The position numbers and the translations under genes were made by a program. Of a stretch of 64,000 bases of DNA, positions 12,221-24,290 are shown one piece after another. The notes below the pieces were generated by a model that had not been told where the DNA came from, ran no database searches, and saw only the letters and a program-made list of their open reading frames with translations. Positions within the stretch are counted from its first letter, which is position 1; each line of letters starts with the position of its first letter. Source of the DNA: Microplitis mediator (lineage: Eukaryota > Arthropoda > Insecta > Hymenoptera > Braconidae); contig NC_079974.1 of assembly GCF_029852145.1 (NCBI RefSeq), positions 8,416,348 to 8,480,347 of the forward strand. The letters run 5' to 3'.

Positions 12221-14282
12221 ATTTATTTATTTATTTAAGAGTACAAATGCCAATCGGCAATATACAACAAAATTAACAATATCAGAATTTATGAATTTGA
12301 ATATATTCATAAGAAAGAAAAGAGGGTAAAGTAATCAATGTATGCGGTTTGAGATGCGTTAATGGAACTGTAGTAATCGTTGTTCAATCGCGGATATGAA
12401 TGTATTTAGAGATCCACCCTGGAAAACTATATCATTATGCAGGAGTTTACTAGATTGACGATCCGGTTATGTAGGCTATTGACTACATCATTCTTGTTTG
12501 ACTTAGTTGTTTTAGGCAAGCGATTTCGCCTCAGTGGTAGACCTGTGGGTACTAATTCGAAGCAGCTTCTGATATCAGGAGTATCAGTCATTTCATTTAC
12601 TACTTTGTAATAGAAAATTAGATCAGCAACCTTGCGACGATCATGAAAATTGTTGATTTCGTAGTAGCTGCAGACATCTTCCGATGAGTTGAGGAGACCA
12701 AATGGTCCGTACCGATAGGCTATTGTCTTGCACAGCTTCTTCTGTATTTTTTTAATACGTTTTATCGCAATATTAGTGTATGGGGACCAAATGACGGTCC
12801 CGTATTCTAGGATCGATAAGACTAAAGATTGATAGAGTCTTAGTAACGAGTTGGGATTTGTGAAACCCTCACTAGATCTGGTAATCAAACCCAGTACCTT
12901 AAGAGCCTGGAGAACAATTTTGTCAATGTGTTGAGTAAACCTTAGCTATTATGACGCCTAGGTCCTTGATGAACTCTACTTCTTGAACTGTGACGCCATC
13001 AAGCTTGTAGTTAGTTGGCATACCGGTATGCGAACGCGAGAACGATACGATCGCACACTTTTTTATGTTTAGGTCCAGTTTATTTCTACGGCACCATAAT
13101 GATAGCTCATCTATGTCTTGTTGAAGTCCTAGGATGTCAGAATCGTTTTTTATTGCTCTAAAAATTTTCAGATCGTCTGCATAGAGTAGATAATTCGATT
13201 TGAAGTTGACTCCAATATCAATAACAAATATGTTGAAAAGTATAGGACCAAGATGAGACCCCTGCGGCACTCCATATAATGCATTGTACTTAGCAGATAG
13301 ATGTCCATCCACTCGTACCTGGAGTTGTCTGCCAGTTAAGTACGATCGAAGCCAGCATAAGGCATTGCCCCATATACCATAATCACTAAGTTTGCTTAAA
13401 AGGATGTCATGGTTAACCCTATCGAAGGCTTTGCTGAAGTTTGTCTACCAACTGTATGACCAACATTCAACGCATTCTGTAAGTGATTGATGTAAGTAAA
13501 AAGGTTTGACGTAGTAGATCTCCCACCAGTGAAACCATGTTGTTTGCTGGTTAAGATATTAGCAAAGAAAGACGTGAGTCGTGGTAAAATTAACTTTTCA
13601 AACAGCTTGGCTCACGCAGATTGAATGCAGATAGGCCTGTAATTGGCAACCTCGGTTCTTGGTCCATCCTTATGTGTTGGGCTGATATATGAGGTTTTCC
13701 AGTTAGTAGGGAAAACTCCTTGTTGCAGAGAAGCACAAAATATATGCGCTAGAGGTTCACAAAGGCTACTAGCACAGTTCTTGAGGAAGATATTAGGTAG
13801 TCCATCAGGTCTAGCGCCTTTCTTTATATTCAGGGACAATAGGAATTTATACACATCAATAAAATCAATTTCAAAACAGTCCAGGGTAGGAATAGGTTCC
13901 ACTGAAACGCTGTCAGAGGAGTGTCTATGTTGAGGAATATTTTGTGAGTATACACTTTCAAATTACGAGGTAAAAAAATTGCTAATATCATTACCTGTGA
14001 CAGCTGATAAGTTATTCCAGGTCATAGTTGATGGTATTGCACTATTATTTCTTCTTTTATTCCTAACGAATTTCCAGAATTCGTTAATATTAGATTGGAC
14101 CTGATGCTCCACTTTGTCCCCAAAACTTTTATAGCGTACGTCGCTCTTTTGCATTCCCGTCTGAAGTCGCTGAATCTTCTATAATTTGGTATAGAACTGT
14201 TTTTCTTGTAAGCAGAATGAGCTGATCTTTTCAAAATGATTTTATGTTTCAATTCATCAGAAAACCAGTAGGGGAAATCAAT
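12221..14282 (-). pseudogene. Jockey-type LINE, 5' truncated and frameshifted
   Basis: Read on the minus strand. 14252-13963 is the linker before the reverse transcriptase (NINEFWKFVRNKR). 13902-13612 holds RT motifs (KGARPDGLPN, NYRPICI). 13312-12923 carries GVPQGSHLGPILFN and the catalytic YADD. 12888-12427 is the C-terminal region (LEYGTVIWSPY, RIKKIQKKLCK). Frameshifts or stops separate the pieces. The 3' end at 12221 is an (AAAT)n tail, as expected for a target-primed insertion. The endonuclease domain is missing. Confidence 0.88.
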
Positions 14283-14283
14283 C

Positions 14284-14410
14284 AGAGCACTCGGCGCGAT
14301 ACCTATATGGTATGCGTTCGATTCCCAGTTCGGGCTATCTATATTCTTCCAATTTATCTATAAATTGTCTTATTGAGATGGTTTGCATGTTTAGGTTTCC
14401 ACAATATTTA
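14284..14410 (+). mobile_element. tRNA-derived SINE, 5'-truncated copy
   Basis: It contains GAGCACTCGGCG and a pol III box B (GTTCGATTCC at about 14316-14325), then CCAGTTCGGGCTATCTATATT and an AT-rich body ending in a GGTTTCCACAATAT block. It matches the next SINE but lacks the box A half. Confidence 0.75.
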
Positions 14411-14482
14411 AATGGTGTATTATTGTACGATGGGCGGTGTGGCTCAATAAGTTATAGATCAAATTGAACGGAATATAGTATA

Positions 14483-14640
14483 GTGCCGGATAGCACAACT
14501 GGAGAGCACTCGGCGTGGTACTGATATGGTCTGGGTTCGATTCCCAGTTCGGGCTATCTATATTTTTCTCAATTTATCCATAAATTGTCTTATTGAAAAG
14601 GTTTACATATTTAGGTTTCCACTATATTTGAATAAAATAT
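14483..14640 (+). mobile_element. tRNA-derived SINE with boxes A and B
   Basis: The tRNA-like head has a box A-like TAGCACAACTGG (14491-14502) and a canonical box B GGTTCGATTCC (14534-14544). It is followed by a non-tRNA tail that is the same as in the copy 200 bp upstream. The head cannot fold as a full tRNA because no matching acceptor stem is seen, so it is a SINE and not a tRNA gene. Confidence 0.8.
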
Positions 14641-14649
14641 CAATTGTAA

Positions 14650-15160
14650 TTTTTTATTTATATTATATTTTTCAAACGATTAAAATGATTATAACTCGGA
14701 AACTATGGACTTTAGCGATTTAACTCATAGGACTTTTTTTGAAGGGAATAAAATTTCCTGTAAAATTTCTACTAACATTTTCAGTGTACTTTCATTGGGT
14801 TACGTTTTGCAAGCTAATAAAGGTCGATTTCATAGAAAAAATGAGTCCCGCAACCGACACAAGCAAAATAGCTGAAATTACAGATAAGTATCTATGGGCA
14901 CTTTTAAAGAACGCCGAATGCCCTACAGTTTGCGACCAAAACCGCGTTGATATCATGAAACGCAGCTAAGTATTAGAAAGTTAAAAAAAAAATTTACGTG
15001 TATTTCAAATGGCAAATCTTTGAAATCAAATGGAAAGTACTTAGCATTGGAATTAAGAGCTCATATTTGGTGAGAATTTTTTTTTTAGATGTAGATTGAG
15101 ATTTTGCTTGAGCACTTAAAAAAAAAAAATTTTTTTGCGTAAATGAATCACCCTAATATA
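14650..15160. repeat. Half of a foldback element (relative of the 1.9-4.5 kb copy)
   Basis: It ends in GAATCACCCTA and has the blocks 'ttaagagctcat' and 'ggtgagaattttttttt' seen at 4440-4480. Only one arm is present. Confidence 0.6.
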
Positions 15161-15165
15161 TATAT

Positions 15166-17121
15166 TAGGGTGTTTCATATTTAGGCGATATTTTTCTTTT
15201 TCTGTCCTACCTCAAAAATCAACAATTTATAGTACAATAAAAATATTACCGCTTGAAAAAATATTCTAAGTCAATTAGGGGCTTAGCGCATCGAAAAATT
15301 CGATTTCCCATTCAAATAACATGGGGAAAAAAATTTTTATTAGTTTGGAATTTTTCAACTCGGCAATGGCTTATTGTATGAATAAGCCCAGCATACATCG
15401 AGACAATGTGAATTGTCTTCTTCGCCTTCAGCCTTGCGGTTCCCAATTTTCTCCGTCTCGTTGCCGTCTGAAACCACCTAAAGCTAGAGTCATAGTCCCA
15501 TGGTCACATGACTAATTGTCACCTCAACGCATGACCGTGAGGGGAAGTGGAGAGCGAGCCCAAAAACTCAGCCCTAAGACCCTACGGTGATTGAACTTGA
15601 CTTCGATCCTGGATCCGTTAACGTTCAGACGTTATTATCATTTAATATCAGTTGTTATACTTGCGATATCACGTATTTTATATTTTATAAAACGCATATT
15701 TTCCTGGCAATTAACTTGCAAAATAGTATTTTTTGTATTGTTTATTAGTTATTTAATTATAATTAAATTTAAGTACATTGAAAGTATTATACGTTACCGG
15801 CGACATATTCGCGGTAATAAAACTAAATTAAATAATAAAATCAGTGTATGATAAGGATTTAGTCCACGTGGCCACTACTGCGTATCCTGCGTTCCAGCCA
15901 GGACCATTACTATTGTATTCTGCGTGAAACGTTATTGTAAGTAATTGAGTTTATTATAATTGGCAATAAAATTGCACATTGTCCTACTAAATTCCCTATT
16001 TTATTCATCACCTTATTCTATCCCTATTTTAATATACTGGTGGGATTATTTAATACGATAAAGTAATTATTAATTAAGTTAGAAATAATAAGTAAGTCAG
16101 CTGTAAGAAAGCAGCATAGAAATTATCAGCCGTGAGGTAAGTTGATAAGTCTTTTTTTATACGTTGCCGAGTTTGAATAAGTGCGGGTCTTTGCTTTGCA
16201 AGAACCCCAGCCCACTGCTCTGTCCGGCATAAAATAAAAATTTGTTAGAGGCCAGCCTAAGCCAGGGTTCAACCCGCGAATTCTGGTGGCTGCTGGTAAA
16301 AATCGCGAAGACAAAAAGCGATTTGTCTCAACATTTTTGTCCAGAGTTTAACGCTCTACAAAAAAAGTCTGCTATCATTTTTTGATAAATCCATCTGTTC
16401 AAAAGTCATTAGACCTCGAAGTCAACTTAAAGTAACTTTCAAGATCTTTTCACTTTTTCGGCGAAATTATCGGACTTATCATAAAATGCCATGTGATCTT
16501 TTTTTGTAGACAATTTTATTTCCGACAAATCATTTGTGATAAATTTTTTTTCAATTCTGCATCGATTTCTAGTTATTTCCATTTTAATGCTAAGCTCTTA
16601 AATTCGATTAGAACACTATTTTTTTAAGAGCTTGGCATTAAAATGGAAATAACTAGAAAACAAAGCAGGATTAAACAAAATTTTATGAAAAATAACTTGT
16701 AGGAAATAAAATTGTATACAAAAAAGATTCTGTGGCATTTTATGATAAGTCCGATAGTTTCGCCGAAAAAGTGAAAAGATCTCGAAATTTACTTTAAGTT
16801 GACTTCGAGGTCTAATAACTTTTGAACAGATGGATTTATCGAAAAATAATAAGATACTTTTTTTGTAGAGCGTTATATTCCCAACAGGAATGTATGCTAG
16901 GCTTATTCGTACAATAAGCCATTGCCGAGGTAAAAAATTCCAAACTAAAAACAAATTTTTTTTCCTTGTTATTTAAATGGGAGATCGAATTTTTCGATGT
17001 GCTAAGCCCCTAATTGACTTAGAATTTTTTTTCCAGCGGGAATATTTTTTTCGTACTTTAAATTGTTAGTTTTTCCGGTAGGACGGAAAAAAAAAATATC
17101 GCCTAAATATGAAACACCCTA
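15166..17121. mobile_element. Foldback MITE, TAGGGTGTTTCAT ends
   Basis: The two ends read TAGGGTGTTTCATATTTAGG and its inverse. The whole element folds on itself around 16612, with arms of about 500 bp. The left arm is split by an insertion at 15399-16330. The core is the same as in the foldbacks at 1.9 kb and 43.4 kb. It sits inside the P-like element. No coding capacity. Confidence 0.85.
15399..16330. mobile_element. 932-bp insertion inside the foldback arm (solo-LTR-like)
   Basis: The borders are fixed by comparing with the intact right arm. Flanking ACAT occurs at 15395-15398 and 16331-16334, a 4-bp duplication. The ends are inverted, CGAGACAA and TTGTCTCA, with similarity of roughly 25 bp. 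An AATAAA signal lies near 15964. Size, 4-bp duplication and the ...CA end would suit a solo LTR, but the first base is C rather than T and no full copy is in the window. Confidence 0.5.
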
Positions 17122-17287
17122 ATATATCTATATATATATATATACATATATAAATTTTTCAACAAATGGTATTTTCTAACTCTACTCAACAAATTATGAT
17201 AGTTTATGACAAAATTCCTTAAAAAATCGACTATGACGACAAATACAATAGTTAGATTTAAAAAAAAATCTACCTAAAAATCGTACA

Positions 17288-17421
17288 TCTGGTTCAAGAC
17301 TCTTAAAATTAACAGACGAACATATTCATCCTAAAAAGATTAAAAAAATCAGTCTCTCCTGCTGCGCAAGTTTTTAGTTCAACTACAGCAAGCCGGATTA
17401 AAAATCTTGTTGAATCTCCAG
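17288..17421 (+). pseudogene. P-element-like transposase exon remnant
   Basis: It reads SRLLKLTDEHIHPKKIKK, then after a one-base shift AAQVFSSTTASRIKNL. This is the LT-HI-P...KM-V-AAQVFS-T signature of P/THAP9 transposases. It ends at a plausible donor (CCAG then GTTAGT). The frameshift inside the conserved block shows it is dead. Confidence 0.75.
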
Positions 17422-17702
17422 GTTAGTTTCAAGCTGTGTTGGCAGTAATAGTTATAATAGTAAATATGCAATCTTCTTTTTCATTTCAAAATCGTTTGCC
17501 CGGCGAATTTATCCCTTCTATTTTTTATTTCTACCAATAAAAATCGAGTTGTTAAACTGTCTGCTCCATTGACGTATGCGCATTATTTCTAGTCTTTGCA
17601 CATGTTGCTGTCATTCAAATATTTAAAATATTTGTCAACATAATTTTACCAATAACTTAACTTTTATTTTTTCTTAATCTTTTATCAATATATATTTATT
17701 TA

Positions 17703-18110
17703 ATGATAGATAAAATAAAAACTACTGAAGGGAACTTGAAATTGGGAAAAAGAGCTTTAATTATGGCAGAAATTCTAGGTTTCTTCAAAACTTTATTTGA
17801 TTCTATGAATGGTTCACCACTTCACATGCAAAGTAGCGCTCCCTTTCGAGTGAATGTCAGCCGTGGTCGTCCTCATCATGAACTTTGGGCTCATAGCAAG
17901 CAATTCTTGTCTCATTTACGATTTTTAGACCCTAAAAATAATTTTAAAAAAGCGTCCGTTCCTACTCTTGACAACTGGAAGCTAAACGTGGAAGGCTTTG
18001 AACGATTATGGAGTGTCCTACAACATTATGGATTGCAAGAATTCTCTCCACGCAATGTCAATCAAGATGACCTCAAAAATACATTTGGATGGTTGAGACA
18101 GAGAAGTTGA
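17703..18110 (+). pseudogene. P-element-like transposase C-terminal remnant
   Basis: A 135-codon open stretch after an acceptor-like TGATAG (17704-17709). It contains FFKTLFDSMNGS, then VPTLDNWKLNVEGFERLW, and ends NVNQDDLKNTFGWLRQRS. The NQD-LEN-FG-IRQ block is the diagnostic end of the P/THAP9 catalytic domain. A stop follows immediately, where the family normally continues. Noncoding sequence then leads into the right terminal repeat. The N-terminal THAP DNA-binding domain is not found, so no active transposase is made. Confidence 0.8.
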
Positions 18111-18631
18111 AATAAAAAACCTTCTTGTTGACTTGTAACCTCGTACTTTGAAAGTTTTTTGATCGATATAGTAGAGAAATCCAAAGTGCGCCATGGAAAT
18201 ACTGAATCCTGTGCTGTAACTGACGACTCCGAAAGCATCGATTTTTCTGAAATTATTTCCATATTCAAAAACTTTTAGCATGTAGCTACATCGGACTCAA
18301 AATAAATTAAAGAAATTCTGTATAAAAAACTGTGCTTAAAAAAATTTTGAAGTATGATTAATAATAAATTGTACTAATAAATAAGCTTAATTGATATTTA
18401 AATAAATCCTAAGGTTACTATAAAAGAAATAGGATCTTGTTTTTATTTATTTAAAATATTTTTACAATTTTGAATTTCTTTTCAGTATAGTATATGCTAG
18501 CTATATTATCGTCACACTTTACTATACATATTTATCGGTAGGCATCGAGCGCCGCCAATTTTAAGATCCCCGAGCTTGGAACTTTTCTATTCCGCTTCTT
18601 GACCCATGAGAGAGGACCCTCTGGCTTGCCG

Positions 18632-20421
18632 TATTTTGACTTGTCCGATCACAACTTTTTGAGCAGCGTGGTACGGGAAGGATCCGAGACTCGAATTAAT
18701 AATGTTAAAAATAATAGTAATAAATTAACTAGTAATTATGTTAGTTTAAGTTGGTATCAGTAGTCTTAAGATTTAGGTACTCGGGTGCTGGTCACTAGAG
18801 CCCAAGAGAATCGGACGACAACATCCGCATCACCGAGGGACGATTTTCTGTCATATTACCGCCAGCGGAAATTTCCGAATTTAACATTGTTCAGCGAGTA
18901 AGCCTGCAGGACGACCAAACCTCTAAACAATTGGCTCATAGCCACGAACAGCTGTAGCAAATATTGAGACGGCATATAGTAGGTAAGCACGACTAATTTA
19001 TTGTTAATAACATAAAACACCAGACTGACATTGAGGTACTCGAGGAGCAACTTGACATTGATCGTATCAATGAGCGATCGCATCCCGGCTCGAAACGGTA
19101 TCGAAGCGGCGCAAAGTGTAGGATCCCAGAACTGAGGGCTACATTGAGAAAAGGAAACAGAAGATGCTGTTCGGGATCGTACCTGTGATCAACAGGTGTT
19201 TTTTCGAAAATTGATAAAAATAAAACTTTGAATTCACAACCACTATTATGATACCCGAGAAATTGTGAATATTTAATATACAGAGATTCCGGTATTTTAA
19301 TCAGTCCTTATCGACTTGAACTTAGTAGTAATAAATCTGATAAATAATTAATAAACCGACGTGTATAATTGGTGCCGAGCATTGCACACACAACACCGAT
19401 ATCGGTGACTTTATTTCTATTCCGCGTACGGATATAATTGGATTGAGATTTTAACAATCAACTGATTTCATCGACGCAGTTCAGTGATCGGACTAGTCGA
19501 TCGCATTAATTCGCTGTCTATGCGAGTCATTCATCATCTGTGGGAATTAAGTGACGCTGATCCCGGCCTGCCATTTTCTAAATCATCGACCACGTCGAGA
19601 CGACGGAGTGGTCTTCAAGACCATTGACCGGTAAGCGAGTCTAAGTGATTTATTTCGAGGAATAACTCGAGTTGACGCCCGAAATTTCGTTTTTTTTTTA
19701 ATAATCAAAATTGATAATTGATACATTTGGGTTGGTGCGATTTCACTACTCGAATTATCCCAGTGGTACGATTGTGATTTATGGTTTTGAATTGAAAATT
19801 GACATTGCTTAGATATACTGAGTGGATGTAATTGATAACATTCATATTTAATTTGTTATTTGGGAATTTGATTTCGTAATTCCATATTTTGTTTTATTTT
19901 ATTTAATACTGCGTATTTCAAGTCTCGTTTTATTCATTAATTTTTTTTATATCCCCGAGTACGGATTATTATAATTATTCTTTAACGACGATATGAAATT
20001 CGACGTCAACTAAATTTGAGAACGCCGAGTTACTGACTGTTGCGGATGTCGAGTGAATTGACATCACGTTGCTGTCAAGTTGTGATACAGAGTAATACCC
20101 TGATAGGTTTTTTTTTTGCTGTTTAATTATATCGAGTTCTTTTTATTTGTTTTATTTAATTGTATTGAGTCGATTGCCGAATCCGGCTAGGTAAATTATA
20201 AGGATTGACTATTCTGTCGTAATTTAGTGCAATTGTACTAAGTAGAGAATTGCTACCAATTTATTTATATTTTATTCAAAATATACCGATTAATTTGTAT
20301 ATCCGGCCGATAATTATTTACGATAAGTTAAGGCAGAAAAAGCCAGAATACTACGAGAGCCGAACCTACCTCGACCTTCACCGATCTGTTAACCTAATAA
20401 GATATATTATTTGAAACGTTT
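18632..20421. other. Intron sequence with possible LTR end and primer site
   Basis: No gene is visible. At about 19350 an AATAAA-containing stretch ends in GTATAAT, directly followed by TGGTGCCGAGC (19370-19380). That arrangement resembles an LTR 3' end plus a tRNA primer site. A matching second LTR was not found, so this is only suggestive. Confidence 0.3.
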
Positions 20422-21655
20422 TAATAATAAATAAATATGCCTATAATAACTTGCCTATTAAAATCCTGACCATGCTATTTTTAAATTGATTAATAGAAAT
20501 TAAATTTTTGTTTATTTTCCACCGTTCTGTTTACCAGCCAAATGTCATACTAACCGACAGCAAATAAAATATAGAATATGCAACGGTAGCCTTGCCTACC
20601 CATTTCTTGACCAAACTACCTGGCAAGCGGTCATAAACAGGTGAGTTAGTGTAGATAACTACACGGATCTGTTAACCGCTTGAATCTTATACCAAAATTT
20701 AGATAATTTTATAACAAACGCGATAGTATAGCATTTCCTACAAAAACCAGTCATTCATAATCATTGCTAGGCATTGAAGTTTAAAATTCGGAGCAAGCAG
20801 TGGTGCACGATAGAGAAAGTCAAGTGGCTGAAGTCCGTGCATTAGAAGAGGATATAAAATAACATTTGTGTGCGCAATATTCCCAAGATGTAGGCTACTG
20901 TGCATACTCTATCCCACACTTGTTATTATTATCCAGAATTAATTTAGAGAGTTGACCATGTGCTACGCATTAATAATTAAAATATAAAAAATGGATAAAA
21001 AGTGTTTTTATGGATGGTTCGAAAGGATCTGTAATAGATTTCAAAGAAGAATCTTTTTTACCAATTACACATGTAATAAATATTATTCTATTTTTTTTAT
21101 TAATAGTCTACTTTTTTTGCTTACAGGGTTAGAGCACCAGTACCCAGCCCCAAACCAGTAGCCAGTCACCTCATGTTGAATTATATCTACATATATTTTG
21201 AGCCAATGTTAAAGTATATGACTGACTGGCTACTGGTTAGGGGCTGGGTACTGGTGCTCTTACCCTACATACGTTTTCTCACTTAAAAGTTAAGTTATAA
21301 AAACAGGATATATATATTCTCACTTATAATTAGTATATATTTTTCATTACATATTGCGTTTGTTTAAAATTACTTACATTTTGGTATAAAATTCGAGTGG
21401 TTAACAGAACGGCGTAGCTATCTACACTAACTCACCTGTTTATGACCGCTTGCCAGGTAGTTTGGTCAAGAAATGGGTAGGCAAGGCTATCCTGGCATAT
21501 TCTATATATTATTTGCTGTCGGTTAGTATAAAATTTGGCTGGTTAACAGAACGGTGGAAAATATATAAAAATTTAATTTTTGTTAAGTAATTTAAAAATA
21601 GCCTGGTCAGGATTTTGATAGGCAAGCTATTATAGGCGTATTTATTTATAATAAT
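20422..21655. mobile_element. Inverted-repeat element with about 280-bp arms
   Basis: 20422-20705 and 21381-21655 are inverted copies. Landmarks are CACCGTTCTGTT with AACAGAACGGTG, and GACCGCTTGCCAGGTAG with its inverse. The spacer of about 675 bp holds a MITE (21125-21266) and no coding sequence. Confidence 0.8.
21125..21266. mobile_element. 142-bp MITE with about 40-bp terminal inverted repeats
   Basis: The ends AGGGTTAGAGCACCAGTACC and the inverse are nearly perfect over about 40 bp, around a 60-bp AT-rich middle. The target duplication is unclear (AC or TAC). Confidence 0.75.
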
Positions 21656-21800
21656 ACAATGGCTCCGAGAGTTAAATTAACCTAATATCCGGCTCTGGAT
21701 GGCCAAGTCTTATCTTCCAGTGGCGCCTTTATTTACATCTATTAACAAAGGGAAAGGGGCCAGAATATAGCAAGTTGAGATACACTTTGTTAAAGCCGTA
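21656..21800 (+). repeat. Relic of an LTR end related to the 36.7-50.7 kb element
   Basis: ATCCGGCTCTGG...GGCC...TCTTCCAGTGGCGCC at about 21690-21735 matches the 3' end of the LTRs at 38.57 kb and 50.57 kb, with clear divergence. It is a short fragment only. Confidence 0.6.
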
Positions 21801-21934
21801 GCACACCGCCGATTATTAAAACATTCAAGCTACGACAGTCACAAAACATCAGCCATCTTTCGAAAAATGATCGATTTATAATCGCATACTTTACGCCATC
21901 ACACAATTTCCAATCCTTCGGTTATATTTTTTAA

Positions 21935-22240
21935 GCTTAGCAGGTTGCAATTTAAATCAATCACAAGCTATTGCTGTTTACTTTTCAGCAACGCACTGCA
22001 TTTACGGGGCAGTTTTGTCGCCTAGACTTTATTGGCCAATTCACAAGTAATTTTAAATACATTTCTGCCGCTTTGGCTTTACTGCAACAGTAGTAAAAAA
22101 CATAGTTCTTGACAAATTACTAGTAGCAAGTAAGTAGCAAGTACTTGACAAGTTACTTGCTTGCACACCCTGATACTAGATCATCTCAGAAACAAGTTGA
22201 TTTAAAACCAATTGTTCAAAACCAAGTCATTAACATCACG
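21935..22240 (+). pseudogene. Second copy of the Gypsy pol relic of 5.8-6.2 kb
   Basis: The blocks TTGCAATTTAAATCAATCAC and 'cgcctagactttattggc' match 5815-5910. It is heavily decayed, with no open frame. Confidence 0.6.
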
Positions 22241-22404
22241 CGGACCATGGAGAGAGACCGTAACTCCTCGAAGTTTCATCGAACATTCGACTGAAAAGCA
22301 TTGCAGTTCCTAAATCTACCCCCTCCAGGCTTAATCTAGAATTCTCATTGGTCCTTCTTAACAGTTACTGAAATTTCTCATTTCACGCTGAACATTTTAG
22401 AACC

Positions 22405-22900
22405 CGGCTCTCGGGTATAAAAGGAGGGAATTTGAGAGTGGCAGCGCATTCATTCCTGACCAGTCTTACTGTACGAAATATTCTACAGATAGCGAGCAAG
22501 GCTATCAGCAACTACTACTAACCAACTGTTCAAGCGAGCACGGCTTAAATAGTCTCCAGCTACATCTCAACTACCAACTAGCTCTTCTCAGGGCTACCGT
22601 TGAACTAGCTCTTTTCAGGGCTAGTCAAAAAGATCTCCGGGTCAACGTAAGAACTTGCTCCAACTCAACTGATCTTCTCAGGACCACTACTTTAAAACTC
22701 TCTAACGTAAAACTCAACGGTCTTTCTAAAAACCAAATTGGTCTTTTCCACGGCCACTAAATCACTTCGACGTAAGAATTCGATTCAATAGAGAAACGAT
22801 CACACCGGCGAACACCAATGGTGTGATCAACTATCAGCGTACGCGTAAACTGTGATTTGCAATTTATACTTGAGCAGAAACTGTGAGTACTATTTATTAT
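22405..22900 (+). promoter_or_regulatory. TATA promoter-like segment, probably an LTR relic
   Basis: TATAAAA at 22416-22422 is followed about 30 bp downstream by an initiator-like TCATTC. An unusually GC-balanced leader follows, with imprecise repeats of CTAGCTCTTCTCAGGGCTA (22575-22680). The architecture resembles the TATA/leader part of an LTR such as the one at 63.0 kb. No coding sequence follows. Confidence 0.45.
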
Positions 22901-23605
22901 TAACACTGATTTTTATAAAACAATTATAAATTCAGAACTGTCAATTTCAAGATTTTAAGAGCAATAGAAACCCATGCTCAGAATAAAAATCTGAGAAACG
23001 GTTGACCCTGTCGGACAGGTCTCAAACATCCCAGTTTCTTCGAGCTCTATGAGCTTGAAAAAAATGATGTGTTGCTTCGATCCAGAAAATCCAAAAAACA
23101 AAAAATAATTTAGAAAATAAGTTTAACTGTTAATTTCTGAATTGTTCGTCATCGACAACGTTCGTAATATCCACTTGATTTTGATGTCCAATCCGCCATT
23201 CAATGCAGTTTTTCAGCCTTTAGCACTGAAAAATTTAGGAATCAATCAAATCAACAATTCTAATGTTATTTAAAAAAAACGCTTCTTTGAAATACGTGTG
23301 TTAACACCATCTCTCAAGAAAAAGACCGATTTCATTAGTTACGACGGTATCCGATGCGTATTCTCTATTTTTAGAGCTGATTAAAGTCTATTCACAAAAT
23401 ATGATAAAGATCATCGTTTAAAAAAAGATAGATTCTCATAGTTTTATGTATAAGACTAATACTTGACAATACTTTCTCATAGAACTTATTAACCCTCATA
23501 AAACCTCTCTGAGAATTTATGAAAAACTATTGGATTCTAAAAGACTTTTCAAACAAAGGTATTATTTAGACTAACTCTGGCGTATAAATTAAAGTCTTAA
23601 CTTAC

Positions 23606-23840
23606 TTTCAAGATCAAAATAATCATCAATCTGAACATTATAGCGGGCTTGGGTGAATGACATAGCTGATTGGCAAAGGTCAAGCCTTAAAATACTTCCA
23701 ATGAATTGCATCATTTCTTCTCCAGTTTCATGCCACATCGTGGCGCATGCATATATTTTTGTTACTCTATCATCACCCAATATTCCAGACAAGGTTTGAG
23801 TATTTTTTTCAGAATGTTTACTGCCTTCTTCATAAACTTC
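23606..23840 (-). CDS. Chitin synthase exon (CATMWHE region)
   Basis: The exon opens after an acceptor ending in TTAG and reads in phase 0, giving EVYEEGSK, then LSGILGDDRVTKIYACATMWHE. That is the conserved start of the catalytic domain of insect chitin synthases. It continues through MMQFIGSILRLD to DYFDLE and ends in phase 1 at a donor GTAAGT (23605-23600). Joining to the exon at 10767 completes a serine codon and gives the expected HIFFDDAF continuation. The next upstream exon is not recognisable anywhere between 23.84 and 64 kb. Confidence 0.9.
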
Positions 23841-24084
23841 CTAATTACAAACAAAATAGAAAATGTTTTCAGTAAGTTGGAATTTTAGTAAGTAGACTTC
23901 GTTAAAACTGGGAATAACTCTATTGAATAAAATAGCTATTTTCAATACATGAGTTAAAACGAGGGTTTATAGGATGTTTGTATTGGCGACTCAATGTCTT
24001 GGGTTATGACGCATTCTCAACGAGAATAAGTACATGCATCTTTCTCGCACGAGCGCAGCGTGTACAAGAGAGATGTAGGTACGA
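23841..24084. other. Upstream intron flank of the chitin synthase exon
   Basis: AT-rich, containing the acceptor polypyrimidine/A tract just above 23841. Nothing else is seen. Confidence 0.5.
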
Positions 24085-24290
24085 GTATCACGATAAAATA
24101 TCCCCGGACAAAATATCCCTACGATAAAATATCCCCGGACGAAATATTCTCTACATAAAATATACCCACACACAAAAAACTGTGACAAATAGCGCCCTTT
24201 TTACATGAATTTCGTGTGTATGCAATTACAAAAATATACCCACACACAAAAAAGTGTGAAAAATAATACTAGAATCATCGAAAAACCGCG
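24085..24290. repeat. Short direct repeats (AAAATATCCCC and AATATACCCACACACAAAAAA)
   Basis: AAAATATCCCCGGACAAAATAT-type blocks recur three times at 24095-24155. TATACCCACACACAAAAAA recurs at 24160 and 24235. This looks like the end of a MITE. No gene. Confidence 0.5.

Noticed and set aside
14739..14969. 76-codon plus-strand frame near the SINEs
   Set aside because: Lies in foldback-derived repeat sequence; no domain and no splice context that makes sense.
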